From Nitrosomonadaceae bacterium (GTDB lineage Bacteria > Pseudomonadota > Gammaproteobacteria > Burkholderiales > Nitrosomonadaceae), in assembly GCA_002721545.1 (NCBI GenBank), contig PBKR01000022.1:1-32384 (forward strand): DNA of 32,384 nt. Reading direction: 5' to 3'. The position numbers were made by a program, and so were the translations under genes. Of the stretch, positions 16,349-24,368 are shown one piece after another. Below the pieces are notes generated by a model, which saw nothing but the letters and a program-made list of their open reading frames with translations, ran no database searches and was not told the origin of the DNA. Numbering within the stretch: the stretch's first letter is position 1; each line of letters starts with the position of its first letter.

Positions 16349-17257
16349 TTTGATAACTTGAGTCGTGGTAGTGAAGAAAACATTGCTGAGGCCTTGAAAG
16401 ATCCAAGAGTGAATATTTCCCCTCTGGGTGGAGAGTTGATGCAACGCGATATTCTTGATGCCTCTATGAAAGATATCGATGGAGTATTTCATTTTGCCGC
16501 TCTATGGTTATTGCAATGCTGGGAATACCCGCGATCTGCTTTTGATGTTAATATTGGTGGAACGTTTAACGTGTTGGAAGCGATGCTTAATAATGGCGTG
16601 AAACGTTTGGTTTACTCATCTTCAGCCTCGGTATATGGGAATGCTGTGGAAGAGCCTATGACTGAGAATCATCCTCACAACAACACCAATTTTTATGGGG
16701 CAACAAAAATTGCCGGTGAGCATATGTGCCGCTCTCTATACCATCGCTACAAGGGCACTGAAAAACGTTTTGATTATGTGGGATTGCGTTATATGAATGT
16801 TTATGGTGCCCGTCAGGATTATTATGGTGCGTATATTGCTGTTATCATGAAAATTCTAGATCGACTGGACAAGGGGTTGCCGCCGATTATTTATGGAGAT
16901 GGATCACAGGCATATGACTTTATCAATGTTGTCGATTGCGCTCGGGCAAATGTATGCGCCATGAAAGCAGATGCCACAGACAAATTTTACAATGTAGGAA
17001 GAGGAGTCAGAACAACGATTAAAGAACTCGCAGAACTGTTGCTTGAGATAACTGGCTCCACTCAGGAAATTCAATACGAGCCCGCAGGTATGACCTTTGT
17101 CCAAAACCGAATTGGCTGTCCGGTAAAAGCCAGAGATGAGATTGGCTTTGAAGCTAAAATAGAACTTCGCGAGGGGCTCATTGACCTTGTCGAATGGAGA
17201 AAAAACCATAAGTCTGAGGTTGAAAAGAGACGTAACGAGGCAGGTATCAAGGAGTAA
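16244..17257 (+). CDS. Extended SDR NAD-dependent epimerase/dehydratase
   Basis: About 337 residues from ATG 16244, chosen over the upstream TTG because GAGG at 16235-16238 gives proper spacing and the product then begins MNLKNKRLLVIGGAGLIG. The NAD-binding motif is GGAGLIG. DNLSRG, the FHFAA strand, SSSASVYG and the catalytic YGATK (Tyr-x3-Lys) follow, then LRYMNVYG and the IYGDGSQAYDFINV segment typical of UDP-glucose 4-epimerase-like enzymes. The substrate is a nucleotide sugar. It is the first gene of a cassette: the aminotransferase start lies 5 bp past its stop. Together the pair could make an amino sugar, but neither 4-epimerase nor 4,6-dehydratase activity can be assigned from sequence. 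Its 5' end lies in the direct repeat. Confidence 0.88.
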   Translation: MNLKNKRLLVIGGAGLIGSHTVDELIKEDVAEIRIFDNLSRGSEENIAEALKDPRVNISPLGGELMQRDILDASMKDIDGVFHFAALWLLQCWEYPRSAFDVNIGGTFNVLEAMLNNGVKRLVYSSSASVYGNAVEEPMTENHPHNNTNFYGATKIAGEHMCRSLYHRYKGTEKRFDYVGLRYMNVYGARQDYYGAYIAVIMKILDRLDKGLPPIIYGDGSQAYDFINVVDCARANVCAMKADATDKFYNVGRGVRTTIKELAELLLEITGSTQEIQYEPAGMTFVQNRIGCPVKARDEIGFEAKIELREGLIDLVEWRKNHKSEVEKRRNEAGIKE

Positions 17258-17262
17258 CTTTG

Positions 17263-18405
17263 ATGGAAAAGAGAAATATTGCCATCTCCCTACCAGCCAC
17301 GGGTGAAGACGAGTGGCAGGCAGTTCGGGAAACCATTTTATCTGGCTGGCTGACGCAAGGCCCAAAAGTCGCTGAATTTGAAAAACGATTTGCCGAGCGT
17401 CATAAGGTCAATCATGCCCTTGCAGTAACCTCATGCACTACAGGTTTGCATCTAATATTAGCAGCTATGGAAATCGGTCCGGGAGATGAAGTCATCGTCC
17501 CTGCATTCACCTGGATTGCAACCGCAAACGTTGTTTTGCATTGTGGTGCCACTCCGGTTTTTGTAGATGTTTGTAAAAAAACCTTCAACATGGACCCCGC
17601 CCAGATTTTAAAAAAAGTTACTAAAAGAACAAAAGCAATCATCCCAGTTCATTTGTTTGGTCTTTGTGTCGATATAGATGATATTAAATCCATTATTCCA
17701 ACGCATATAAAAATAATTGAAGATGCAGCCTGTGCCGTTGGTGCAAGTTATAATGGGAAATGGGCTGGAACTTTGGGAGATGCCGCTTCTTTTTCCTTCC
17801 ATCCTCGTAAATCCATAACAACGGGTGAGGGGGGTATGATTACAACCAACAATACAAAATTAGCCCAACACATGAGCCAAATGCGAAATCACGGAGCTTC
17901 AATTGCTGAGGAACAACGTCATAAGGGTCAGAAACCTTATGTTTTGCCAGATTTTAATTTACTGGGTTTTAACTACCGTATGACGGACTTGCAGGGATCA
18001 GTTGGAATTAAACAGTTAGAAAAATTAGATCATTTTATTTCTGAAAGATCAAAATGGGCAAAATACTATAAGGAAAAGTTATCTGATATTAAATGGCTTT
18101 TTTTGCCAGACGAACCTGAAAATGGGAATCATGGTTGGCAGTCATATGTTATTAACTTAAGTCAAGAAAGTGCACCTGCCCCAAGAAATAAAATAATGAA
18201 AAAATTACAGGAGCAAGGCATAGCAACACGGCCAGGGACCCACGCTGTTCATATGTTGGGGTTGTATAAAGAAAAGTTTGATCTTCATTCAGATGACTTT
18301 CCAAACGCAAGAGATTGCAACAACAACGCAATGGCAATTCCTCTCCATAACCGAATGACCAAGGAAGACTATGACTATGTCGTTGGGGCATTCCATAAAT
18401 TTTAA
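17263..18405 (+). CDS. DegT/DnrJ/EryC1/StrS-family sugar aminotransferase
   Basis: About 380 residues. ATG 17263 is preferred over TTG 17260 because AAGGAG at 17249-17254 lies 8 bp upstream. The PLP lysine is in SFHPRKSITTGEGG (about Lys183), the EDAACAVGA segment (about 153-161) supplies the Asp that contacts the pyridine nitrogen, and GDEVIVPAFTWIATAN is the usual early strand. The family transfers an amino group from Glu or Gln to a keto sugar bound to a nucleotide. It could act on the product of the adjacent SDR, or supply the WbpE step missing from the WbpA and WbpB-WbpD genes at 26129-29112; sequence alone does not decide. Its 3' end overlaps the methyltransferase by 35 bp. Confidence 0.93.
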   Translation: MEKRNIAISLPATGEDEWQAVRETILSGWLTQGPKVAEFEKRFAERHKVNHALAVTSCTTGLHLILAAMEIGPGDEVIVPAFTWIATANVVLHCGATPVFVDVCKKTFNMDPAQILKKVTKRTKAIIPVHLFGLCVDIDDIKSIIPTHIKIIEDAACAVGASYNGKWAGTLGDAASFSFHPRKSITTGEGGMITTNNTKLAQHMSQMRNHGASIAEEQRHKGQKPYVLPDFNLLGFNYRMTDLQGSVGIKQLEKLDHFISERSKWAKYYKEKLSDIKWLFLPDEPENGNHGWQSYVINLSQESAPAPRNKIMKKLQEQGIATRPGTHAVHMLGLYKEKFDLHSDDFPNARDCNNNAMAIPLHNRMTKEDYDYVVGAFHKF

Positions 18406-19417
18406 AGGCCATACACCCGTATGGCTCTATGACTATCTAGGAATACTAGAACCTAAGGAAGGTGATGAATTAGACCTCGCCGGTCAAAAATTTATCCAAC
18501 GTAAGGGCATACTTCGAAACCAACTTCTTCTCTCCGAAAACCAGGCTCAAACCGAGAAAATTTTTGATTTCAAATGGAAAAAGGAAAATACTTTCGATTC
18601 CCAGGCTTCACTGTCTCGAATGCGGTTATGGTTGATAGAAAGGTATGGAGATATCTCAACGGCAGACTGGCTCATTGATCACGGTGAAAATCCAATTTTG
18701 ATAGATGCAGGATGTGGTGCTGCAATGTCCACCCTGGAGCTTTTTGGTAATCTAATTCCAAAGGTTCGCTATCTTGGGGTTGATGTTTCTTCAGCAATTG
18801 ATGTTGCTGCAAAACGTTTTGCAGAAAGAGGGCTTCAAGGAACTTTTATGCAGGCCGACATTAACAAACCTCCTCTTCCAATTAACTCAGTAGACCTGAT
18901 TTTTTCAGAAGGGGCTCTTCATCACACTGATTCCACAAAAGAATCGCTTTTGTCACTCTCGCGGTGTCTAAAAAAGGGAGGACGAATCCTGTTCTATGTG
19001 TACCGAAAAAAAGGTCCGATTAGAGAGTTTACCGACGATTTGATTCGTGACCAACTACAAACGATGCAACCTCAGAAAGCCTGGGAAGCTGTGGAACCTC
19101 TTTCAAAGCTCGGCATAGCGCTTGGGGAACTGGATGCAGAAATAGAAATTCCTCAACCAATAGAACTGCTTGGCATTCCTGCAGGTCGTACTACAGTTCA
19201 GCGTTTGTTTTACTGGCACATTGCAAAAGCCTTTTACGATAACAACCTTAGTTTTGAAGAAATGAACCATATCAATTTTGACTGGTATGCACCTGCTAAT
19301 GCCACCCGGCATACTCCAAAGGAAATTCAAGAATGGTGTAAAGAAGCCGGCCTGTTTATTGAACGCGAAGTGGTGGAAAATGCGGGGATCACCGTCATCG
19401 CTAAGAAAGTGAAATAA
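18371..19417 (+). CDS. SAM-dependent methyltransferase, class I
   Basis: A 348-residue protein. Motif I is LIDAGCGAAMSTLELFG near residue 117, with YLGVDVSSAIDVA as motif II, FMQADINKPPLPINSVDLIF as the acidic-loop region, and ALHHTDSTKESLLSLSRCLKKGGR typical of Methyltransf_11/25 folds. Residues 1-105 form an extension and residues 200-348 a helical C-terminal part. ATG 18371 has AAGGA 5 bp upstream inside the aminotransferase gene; the 35-bp overlap suggests coupling. The target may be a sugar N or O atom, by context. It is followed after 7 bp by asparagine synthase 2. Confidence 0.88.
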   Translation: MTMSLGHSINFKGHTPVWLYDYLGILEPKEGDELDLAGQKFIQRKGILRNQLLLSENQAQTEKIFDFKWKKENTFDSQASLSRMRLWLIERYGDISTADWLIDHGENPILIDAGCGAAMSTLELFGNLIPKVRYLGVDVSSAIDVAAKRFAERGLQGTFMQADINKPPLPINSVDLIFSEGALHHTDSTKESLLSLSRCLKKGGRILFYVYRKKGPIREFTDDLIRDQLQTMQPQKAWEAVEPLSKLGIALGELDAEIEIPQPIELLGIPAGRTTVQRLFYWHIAKAFYDNNLSFEEMNHINFDWYAPANATRHTPKEIQEWCKEAGLFIEREVVENAGITVIAKKVK

Positions 19418-19424
19418 CCTTCCC

Positions 19425-21323
19425 ATGTGTGGAATTACTGGCTTAATTCATCTAGACCATTCCCCTGTCTCCAGCTCTGTAGTGAAGGATATGACGGATG
19501 CTCTTATTCACCGCGGACCGGACGATGAAGGCCAGTGGATCGAGGGTAATGTGGGAATCGGTCACCGCCGTTTATCCGTTATTGATCTGTCTCCGGCCGG
19601 GCGACAACCGATGGTCAGCAGCGATGATCGCTTTGTTCTTAGTTACAACGGTGAGGTCTATAATTTTATAGAACTACGAAAAGAACTAGAAAGTAAAGGT
19701 CATTGCTTCCGGTCACAAACAGACAGTGAAGTTGTCTTAAATGCATTGGTCGAGTGGAAAACCCAAGCATTGATACGTTTTAACGGAATGTTTGCTTTTG
19801 CTTTATGGGATCGGAAGGAGAGGAACTTACTGCTTGCCCGAGATCGTTACGGAATCAAACCCTTATACATAAGTCAGCAAGGTAATATTTTTTCTTTTGG
19901 CTCGGAACAAAAAGCGATCTTAAAGTCACCCGACTTTAAAAGAAAGCTGAATAAATCAGCACTTTTGGAATATTTTACATTCCAGAATATTTTTTCTGAC
20001 ATTACGCTGCTTGAAGATATTCAACTGCTGCCTCCAGGAAATTATGCAACCCTTGATCTTAAATCCAATAAGCCTCTGCTTAAATATACTCAATACTGGG
20101 ATTACGATTTTTGCGAACCCTCAGAACCTGCCAATGACAAGGAATATCGGGAAGAGCTTGGCCGGCTCTTTGAGCAAGCGGTAAACCGACAACTTGTTGC
20201 AGATGTTGAACTGGGTAGCTATCTCAGTGGCGGAATGGACTCTGGCTCCGTCGCTGCCATTGCTGCAAAATCCTTCCCTAATCTAAAAACGTTTACCTGC
20301 GGGTTTGATCTCAGCTCCGCCTCCGGCATCGAATTGTCCTTTGATGAAAGGGAAAAAGCAGAAGCGATGTCTTACCACTTCAAAACCGAGCATTATGAGA
20401 TGGTGCTCAAAGCCGGGGATATGGAACGGGTCTTACCCAAGTTAGCCTGGCACCTTGAAGAACCTCGGGTTGGGCAAAGTTACCCCAATTATTATGTGGC
20501 TCAACTCGCGCAAAAGTTTGTAAAGGTGGTCTTGAGTGGAACAGGTAGTGACGAGCTTTTCGGAGGCTATCCTTGGCGATATTATCGAGCCATGGCAAAC
20601 GATAGTTTTGAGCAATACACCGAAAAGTATTACAACTATTGGCAACGTATGATGGATGACCGGCAGCTAAAAGATATTTTCTCCCCAATTTGGGATGAGG
20701 TGGGTAATATCTCTACTCGGGACATTTTTAAAAATGTTTTTAACAGTCACAAGGATGATTTGGAAACCCCTGAGGCTTACATCAATCACTCTCTATACTT
20801 TGAAGCAAAGACATTCTTGCATGGGTTGTTGGTAGTTGAAGATAAGCTAAGTATGGCTCACGGATTGGAAACCCGTCTGCCATTTTTGGACAATGACCTG
20901 GTAGATTTCGCCATGCGTTGTCCCGTAAAATTAAAGCTAAACAATTTAGCCGAAGAAATTAGAGTCAACGAGAATGAGCCCGGCAATAAACCCTATCAGT
21001 TTTTCCAGAAAACCCGTGATGGCAAGCAGATTCTGCGAGATGCCATGAAGTGCCATATCCCCGAAGTCGTAACCCGTGCTGAAAAACAGGGGTTTTCCGC
21101 TCCAGATGCTTCCTGGTTCAAAGGCGACAGTATAGAATTTGTAAAGCGCACACTATTAGAAGGTGATTCCAAAATTTATAGTTTCCTGGATAAGTCAACT
21201 GTCGAGAAACTGGTAAAGGAACACTTGAGTGGAACCGAAAATAGAAGGCTTTTAATTTGGTCACTACTAAATGTAGAACAATGGCTAAATGATGGTGGAA
21301 TTAGCCTTAATTCACGAACATGA
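19425..21323 (+). CDS. asnB: Asparagine synthase-like glutamine amidotransferase 2
   Basis: A 632-residue protein. Cys2 (MCGITGLI), NGEVYN (75-80) and TDSEV (99-103) form the glutaminase site; SGGMDS (268-273) is the ATP-pyrophosphatase loop, and SGTGSDELFGGYPWRYY follows. It is full length, with VEDKLSMAHGLETRLPFLD near the C-terminal third as in true AsnB enzymes. In this setting amidation of a sugar carboxylate or another glycan group is as likely as free asparagine synthesis, and the two copies in one locus support special substrates. It shares only family-level similarity with the copy at 4649, so they are not a recent duplication. Its stop overlaps the formyltransferase start by 4 bp (ATGA). 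Confidence 0.93.
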   Translation: MCGITGLIHLDHSPVSSSVVKDMTDALIHRGPDDEGQWIEGNVGIGHRRLSVIDLSPAGRQPMVSSDDRFVLSYNGEVYNFIELRKELESKGHCFRSQTDSEVVLNALVEWKTQALIRFNGMFAFALWDRKERNLLLARDRYGIKPLYISQQGNIFSFGSEQKAILKSPDFKRKLNKSALLEYFTFQNIFSDITLLEDIQLLPPGNYATLDLKSNKPLLKYTQYWDYDFCEPSEPANDKEYREELGRLFEQAVNRQLVADVELGSYLSGGMDSGSVAAIAAKSFPNLKTFTCGFDLSSASGIELSFDEREKAEAMSYHFKTEHYEMVLKAGDMERVLPKLAWHLEEPRVGQSYPNYYVAQLAQKFVKVVLSGTGSDELFGGYPWRYYRAMANDSFEQYTEKYYNYWQRMMDDRQLKDIFSPIWDEVGNISTRDIFKNVFNSHKDDLETPEAYINHSLYFEAKTFLHGLLVVEDKLSMAHGLETRLPFLDNDLVDFAMRCPVKLKLNNLAEEIRVNENEPGNKPYQFFQKTRDGKQILRDAMKCHIPEVVTRAEKQGFSAPDASWFKGDSIEFVKRTLLEGDSKIYSFLDKSTVEKLVKEHLSGTENRRLLIWSLLNVEQWLNDGGISLNSRT

Positions 21324-22270
21324 AAATAGTATTTGTGGGAGCTAGTAAATTTGGATTGCACTGCTTAAAGGAAATGATCTCCCTTCCAAAGTGCGAGCTA
21401 GTGGGATCCATAACCGTCCCCCAGACCTTTGCAATTTCTTACAGGCCTCAAGGAGTAAAAAATGTCTTATACGCAGATTTTAAAAGTTATTGTGACTTAA
21501 ACAATTTAAATTGCCTTGTCATGACTCAAGGAATGAACGATAACCTTATCCTTGATTATATCCAATCCTTGTCACCTGATATGTTTATTGTGGTTGGTTG
21601 GTATCATATGCTACCAAAATCATGGCGAGATATTGCGCCGGCATATGGGCTGCATGCCTCTCTACTACCTGATTATAGTGGAGGCTCCCCTCTTGTTTGG
21701 GCTTTAATAAATGGGGAGACTGAAACGGGTATCACGCTTTTTAAATTAAATGAAGGTGTTGATAGCGGTGAAATTGTAGGCCAAAAACACACTGAAATTT
21801 TTCGGGAAGATACAATAGCGACTCTATATCAGCGGATTGAATCTTTGGGGGTAGGGCTACTGCTTGAAAGATTACCACATCTCATTGATGGGACTGCAAA
21901 ACTTACTTCCCAAGATGAACGAAAACGTCGGGTTTATCCCCAACGCGGTCCTGAAGATGGTCAAATCAATTGGGATCATTCAGCAGAGCAAATTTACAAT
22001 TTTATCCGCGCGCAAACAAAACCCTACCCTGGTGCTTTTTCCATGCATGAAAATCACAAAATCATTATCTGGACTAGCAGAATTAACAATAATAAAATCA
22101 ATATATCTTTAACTCCAGGTGAAATAAAAAATATAGAGAACAAGATTATTGTAGGATGTGGAAAGGGATCACTGGAAATATTGGAAATAGCATTAAACGG
22201 TGTGGATATTCCCGCTTATACCTGGTGGTCTCAACAAATCGAAATAGCTGGGGATTATGGGTTTTCTTAA
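21320..22270 (+). CDS. Formyltransferase, methionyl-tRNA formyltransferase-like (sugar N-formylation)
   Basis: A 316-residue protein. The folate-dependent formyltransferase core is HASLLPDYSGGSPLVWALI and NGETETGITLFKLNEGVDSG, with the catalytic His (112) and Asp (148). The usual Asn of the Asn-x-His motif is Gly110 (YGLHASLL), a difference also seen in some divergent members of the family. A C-terminal FMT-like domain follows about residue 210 (INWDHSAEQIYNFIRAQTKPYPGAF). Such enzymes use 10-formyltetrahydrofolate to N-formylate 3- or 4-amino sugars or aminoarabinose; the donor and sugar are inferred. Position in the epimerase-aminotransferase-methyltransferase cassette supports a sugar role rather than tRNA formylation. 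It overlaps asparagine synthase 2 by 4 bp. Confidence 0.85.
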   Translation: MKIVFVGASKFGLHCLKEMISLPKCELVGSITVPQTFAISYRPQGVKNVLYADFKSYCDLNNLNCLVMTQGMNDNLILDYIQSLSPDMFIVVGWYHMLPKSWRDIAPAYGLHASLLPDYSGGSPLVWALINGETETGITLFKLNEGVDSGEIVGQKHTEIFREDTIATLYQRIESLGVGLLLERLPHLIDGTAKLTSQDERKRRVYPQRGPEDGQINWDHSAEQIYNFIRAQTKPYPGAFSMHENHKIIIWTSRINNNKINISLTPGEIKNIENKIIVGCGKGSLEILEIALNGVDIPAYTWWSQQIEIAGDYGFS

Positions 22271-22415
22271 AAATGGTCAAGTTACTATTTTGACTTTCGA
22301 AAGTTAATGGATCTTGTGATGTTGCCCGTCATCCGAATGTGTACCGTTTGTCCTGGAAAATTTATTCATACTTGTTTGGCGATTACTACCTTCCGGAGTA
22401 CCCCTAAGAGAAATT

Positions 22416-23198
22416 ATGAGACGCAAATTAATAATCTTATCTGTTACGCTATTGTTGACTCTTGCAATAGGAGTGGTATTAAACATGAAAGTAACTACCA
22501 GCCAAGGTATAAATTTCCGTGTTTCAAATATCGAATTGCCTCTTTATCTTAAGGTGCTAAATTTTTTTGACCGGCATTTTAACTATATGTGGCTTGCAAA
22601 ACGTATAACCCAAAACCTGGATACGAAAGAAGAAAAGGTGTTTAAGTTATTTCAATGGACTCATGAAACTATTCAGCGGCAACCTGCAGAATTACCAATA
22701 ATGGATGACCATGTTTGGAACGTGTATGTGAGGGGTTACGGTGTGAGTGATAATTATCATGATTTATTCTCTACCCTTTGTAATTATATCGAGGCTCCAA
22801 GCTTTTTTCTTCATATTAAAGCCAAGAATCTTGTAAATACAATAGGATTATCGTTCGTTAAGATTGGAAACGATTGGATTGTTTTTGATCCCTATAGAGG
22901 GGTTTATTTTTTAAACAAATTGGGGGAATGGGCCACCCTTAAGGAAATTAATGAGCAAAACTGGAAACTGGCAAAATTAGGTTCCATAGAAATTTCAGAC
23001 TCATTTTACACTCATTTTACAGGAGAAATTTCAGACTCATTTTACAGGCCTTATTTCGAGGCAATGCCAGACATAGAAGCTGTGAGTTTAACAAGATCTA
23101 ACATCCAGTCTCCAATCAATCGCTTAAAATTCCAGCTTAAGCAATGGATCTTTGGCAGGGAAACTTTTGTTGGGCGAGCCGGTATTGTAACTAATTGA
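22416..23198 (+). CDS. Transglutaminase-like fold protein lacking the catalytic Cys
   Basis: A 260-residue protein with an N-terminal hydrophobic segment (about residues 4-22), a signal anchor or signal peptide. The fold signature is VWNVYVRGYGVSDNYHDLFSTLCNYI (99-124) followed by a strand pair ending in DWIVFDPYRG (153-162). In transglutaminase-like proteins the position of Ser111 holds the nucleophilic Cys (GxC), and a His precedes the last strand; neither is evident here, while the Asp is retained (158). Thus it may be a non-enzymatic, glycan-binding or substrate-presenting protein, probably periplasmic. An in-frame near-repeat (EISDSFY) occurs at about 192 and 204. Function unknown. The ATG has only a weak AAGAGA upstream. 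Confidence 0.55.
   Translation: MRRKLIILSVTLLLTLAIGVVLNMKVTTSQGINFRVSNIELPLYLKVLNFFDRHFNYMWLAKRITQNLDTKEEKVFKLFQWTHETIQRQPAELPIMDDHVWNVYVRGYGVSDNYHDLFSTLCNYIEAPSFFLHIKAKNLVNTIGLSFVKIGNDWIVFDPYRGVYFLNKLGEWATLKEINEQNWKLAKLGSIEISDSFYTHFTGEISDSFYRPYFEAMPDIEAVSLTRSNIQSPINRLKFQLKQWIFGRETFVGRAGIVTN
22989..23048 (+). repeat. Short in-frame direct repeat in the transglutaminase-like gene
   Basis: A 24-bp segment beginning GAAATTTCAGACTCATTTTA recurs 36 bp downstream (22989 and 23025), with a third partial ACTCATTTTACA between them. The 12-codon spacing keeps the frame, so it is a likely slippage site. Confidence 0.85.
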
Positions 23199-23219
23199 AA
23201 TTATCGACTTTAAGTTGAA

Positions 23220-24368
23220 ATGATGAGTGTTTGCATGGAAGAGACTAAAACACAGAAAAAGCAGAAGCTTCTGTTTTTGGTCACAGAAGACTGGTACTTT
23301 GTTTCTCATCGCTTGTCAATCGCTATAGCGGCTAGAGAGGCTGGCTATGAAGTTGCAGTAGCCACTCGGGTCGCGAAGCATGCAGATATTATCCAAAAAG
23401 CCGGCATCCGTTTGATCCCATTTGAATTGTCAAGACGTGCTGGTAACCCAATGTTGGAGTTTTGGGCTTTAGTTAAACTCTATCGTCGAGAAAAACCAGA
23501 TATTGTGCATCATGTTGCGCTGAAGCTGGTGTTGTATGGGGCTTTGGCCGTTCGTTTTGCAAACATCTCGGCTCAGGTGAATGCAGTGACGGGATTGGGT
23601 TGGCTTTATATATCTAACAACCCTATTGTGCGATTCGGATGCCCGTTGATAACTTGGTTTCTTGCACACTTGTTAAATTTTAAGAATAGTAGAGTAATCG
23701 TTCAGAACCCTGATGATGAAGAATTGCTCGCGAAGGCAGGTGTTTTGCCATCTCGAATTCGTATGGTGCAAGGGGTGGGAGTCGACACGGATAAATTTTT
23801 GCCTGCCTCGGAGCTTAAAGGCCCGGTATGCGTGGTATTGGCAGCGCGGTTATTATGGGACAAGGGGGTAGGTGAGTTTGTTGATGCGGCACGTGATTTA
23901 AAACAAAAAGTGAACAATGTTCGTTTTATTTTGGTTGGGAATCCCGATCTTGATAACCCTGCGTCTATCCTTGAAGAAACAATTCGTGCTTGGGAAAAAG
24001 AAAATATTGTTGAATGGTGGGGTCACCATAAGGAAATGGTTCCTGTTTTCCACTCCGCGCATATTGTTTGTCTTCCTTCTTATAGGGAGGGTTTGCCAAA
24101 AGTGCTTATTGAAGCGGCCTCCTGCGGGCTTCCTATAGTTTCGACCGATGTTCCAGGTTGCCGGGAAATAGTTCGTGATGACTACAACGGAATTTTAGTA
24201 CCCAAAAGTGACTCTGTTTCCCTTTCCAATGCATTACTCCGTCTTATAGAAGACCCTGATTTGCGAGCCAAAATGGGAAAGCGTGGTCGAGAACTTGTTC
24301 TTGATAAGTTTTCCTCAAAGCATGTCATTTTAAAAACTTTGAATATTTATAACGAATTCATCAAATGA
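23220..24368 (+). CDS. Glycosyltransferase family 4, PglA/WbpT-like
   Basis: About 382 residues. FLVTEDWYFVSHRLSIA near the N-terminus is characteristic of PglA/WbpT-type GT4 enzymes. QVNAVTGLGWLY, VQNPDDEELL and VQGVGVDTDKFLP follow, then the EX7E motif in EGLPKVLIEAASCGLP. These enzymes add a HexNAc or HexNAcA from a UDP donor to undecaprenyl-diphosphate sugars on the cytoplasmic side. It could be the second-sugar transferase acting after the PglC/WbpL-type gene at 25326. ATG 23220 and ATG 23235 are both possible starts; no strong Shine-Dalgarno is present at either. Its stop overlaps the next start by 4 bp (ATGA). Confidence 0.9.
   Translation: MMSVCMEETKTQKKQKLLFLVTEDWYFVSHRLSIAIAAREAGYEVAVATRVAKHADIIQKAGIRLIPFELSRRAGNPMLEFWALVKLYRREKPDIVHHVALKLVLYGALAVRFANISAQVNAVTGLGWLYISNNPIVRFGCPLITWFLAHLLNFKNSRVIVQNPDDEELLAKAGVLPSRIRMVQGVGVDTDKFLPASELKGPVCVVLAARLLWDKGVGEFVDAARDLKQKVNNVRFILVGNPDLDNPASILEETIRAWEKENIVEWWGHHKEMVPVFHSAHIVCLPSYREGLPKVLIEAASCGLPIVSTDVPGCREIVRDDYNGILVPKSDSVSLSNALLRLIEDPDLRAKMGKRGRELVLDKFSSKHVILKTLNIYNEFIK

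Noticed and set aside
4649-21323. The two asparagine synthase genes as a recent duplication that could recombine
   Set aside because: They share only family-level protein similarity, and no long nucleotide identity was seen between them.
22307-22552. Plus-strand 81-codon frame before the transglutaminase-like gene
   Set aside because: It overlaps the start of the better-supported gene at 22416 and has no family resemblance.
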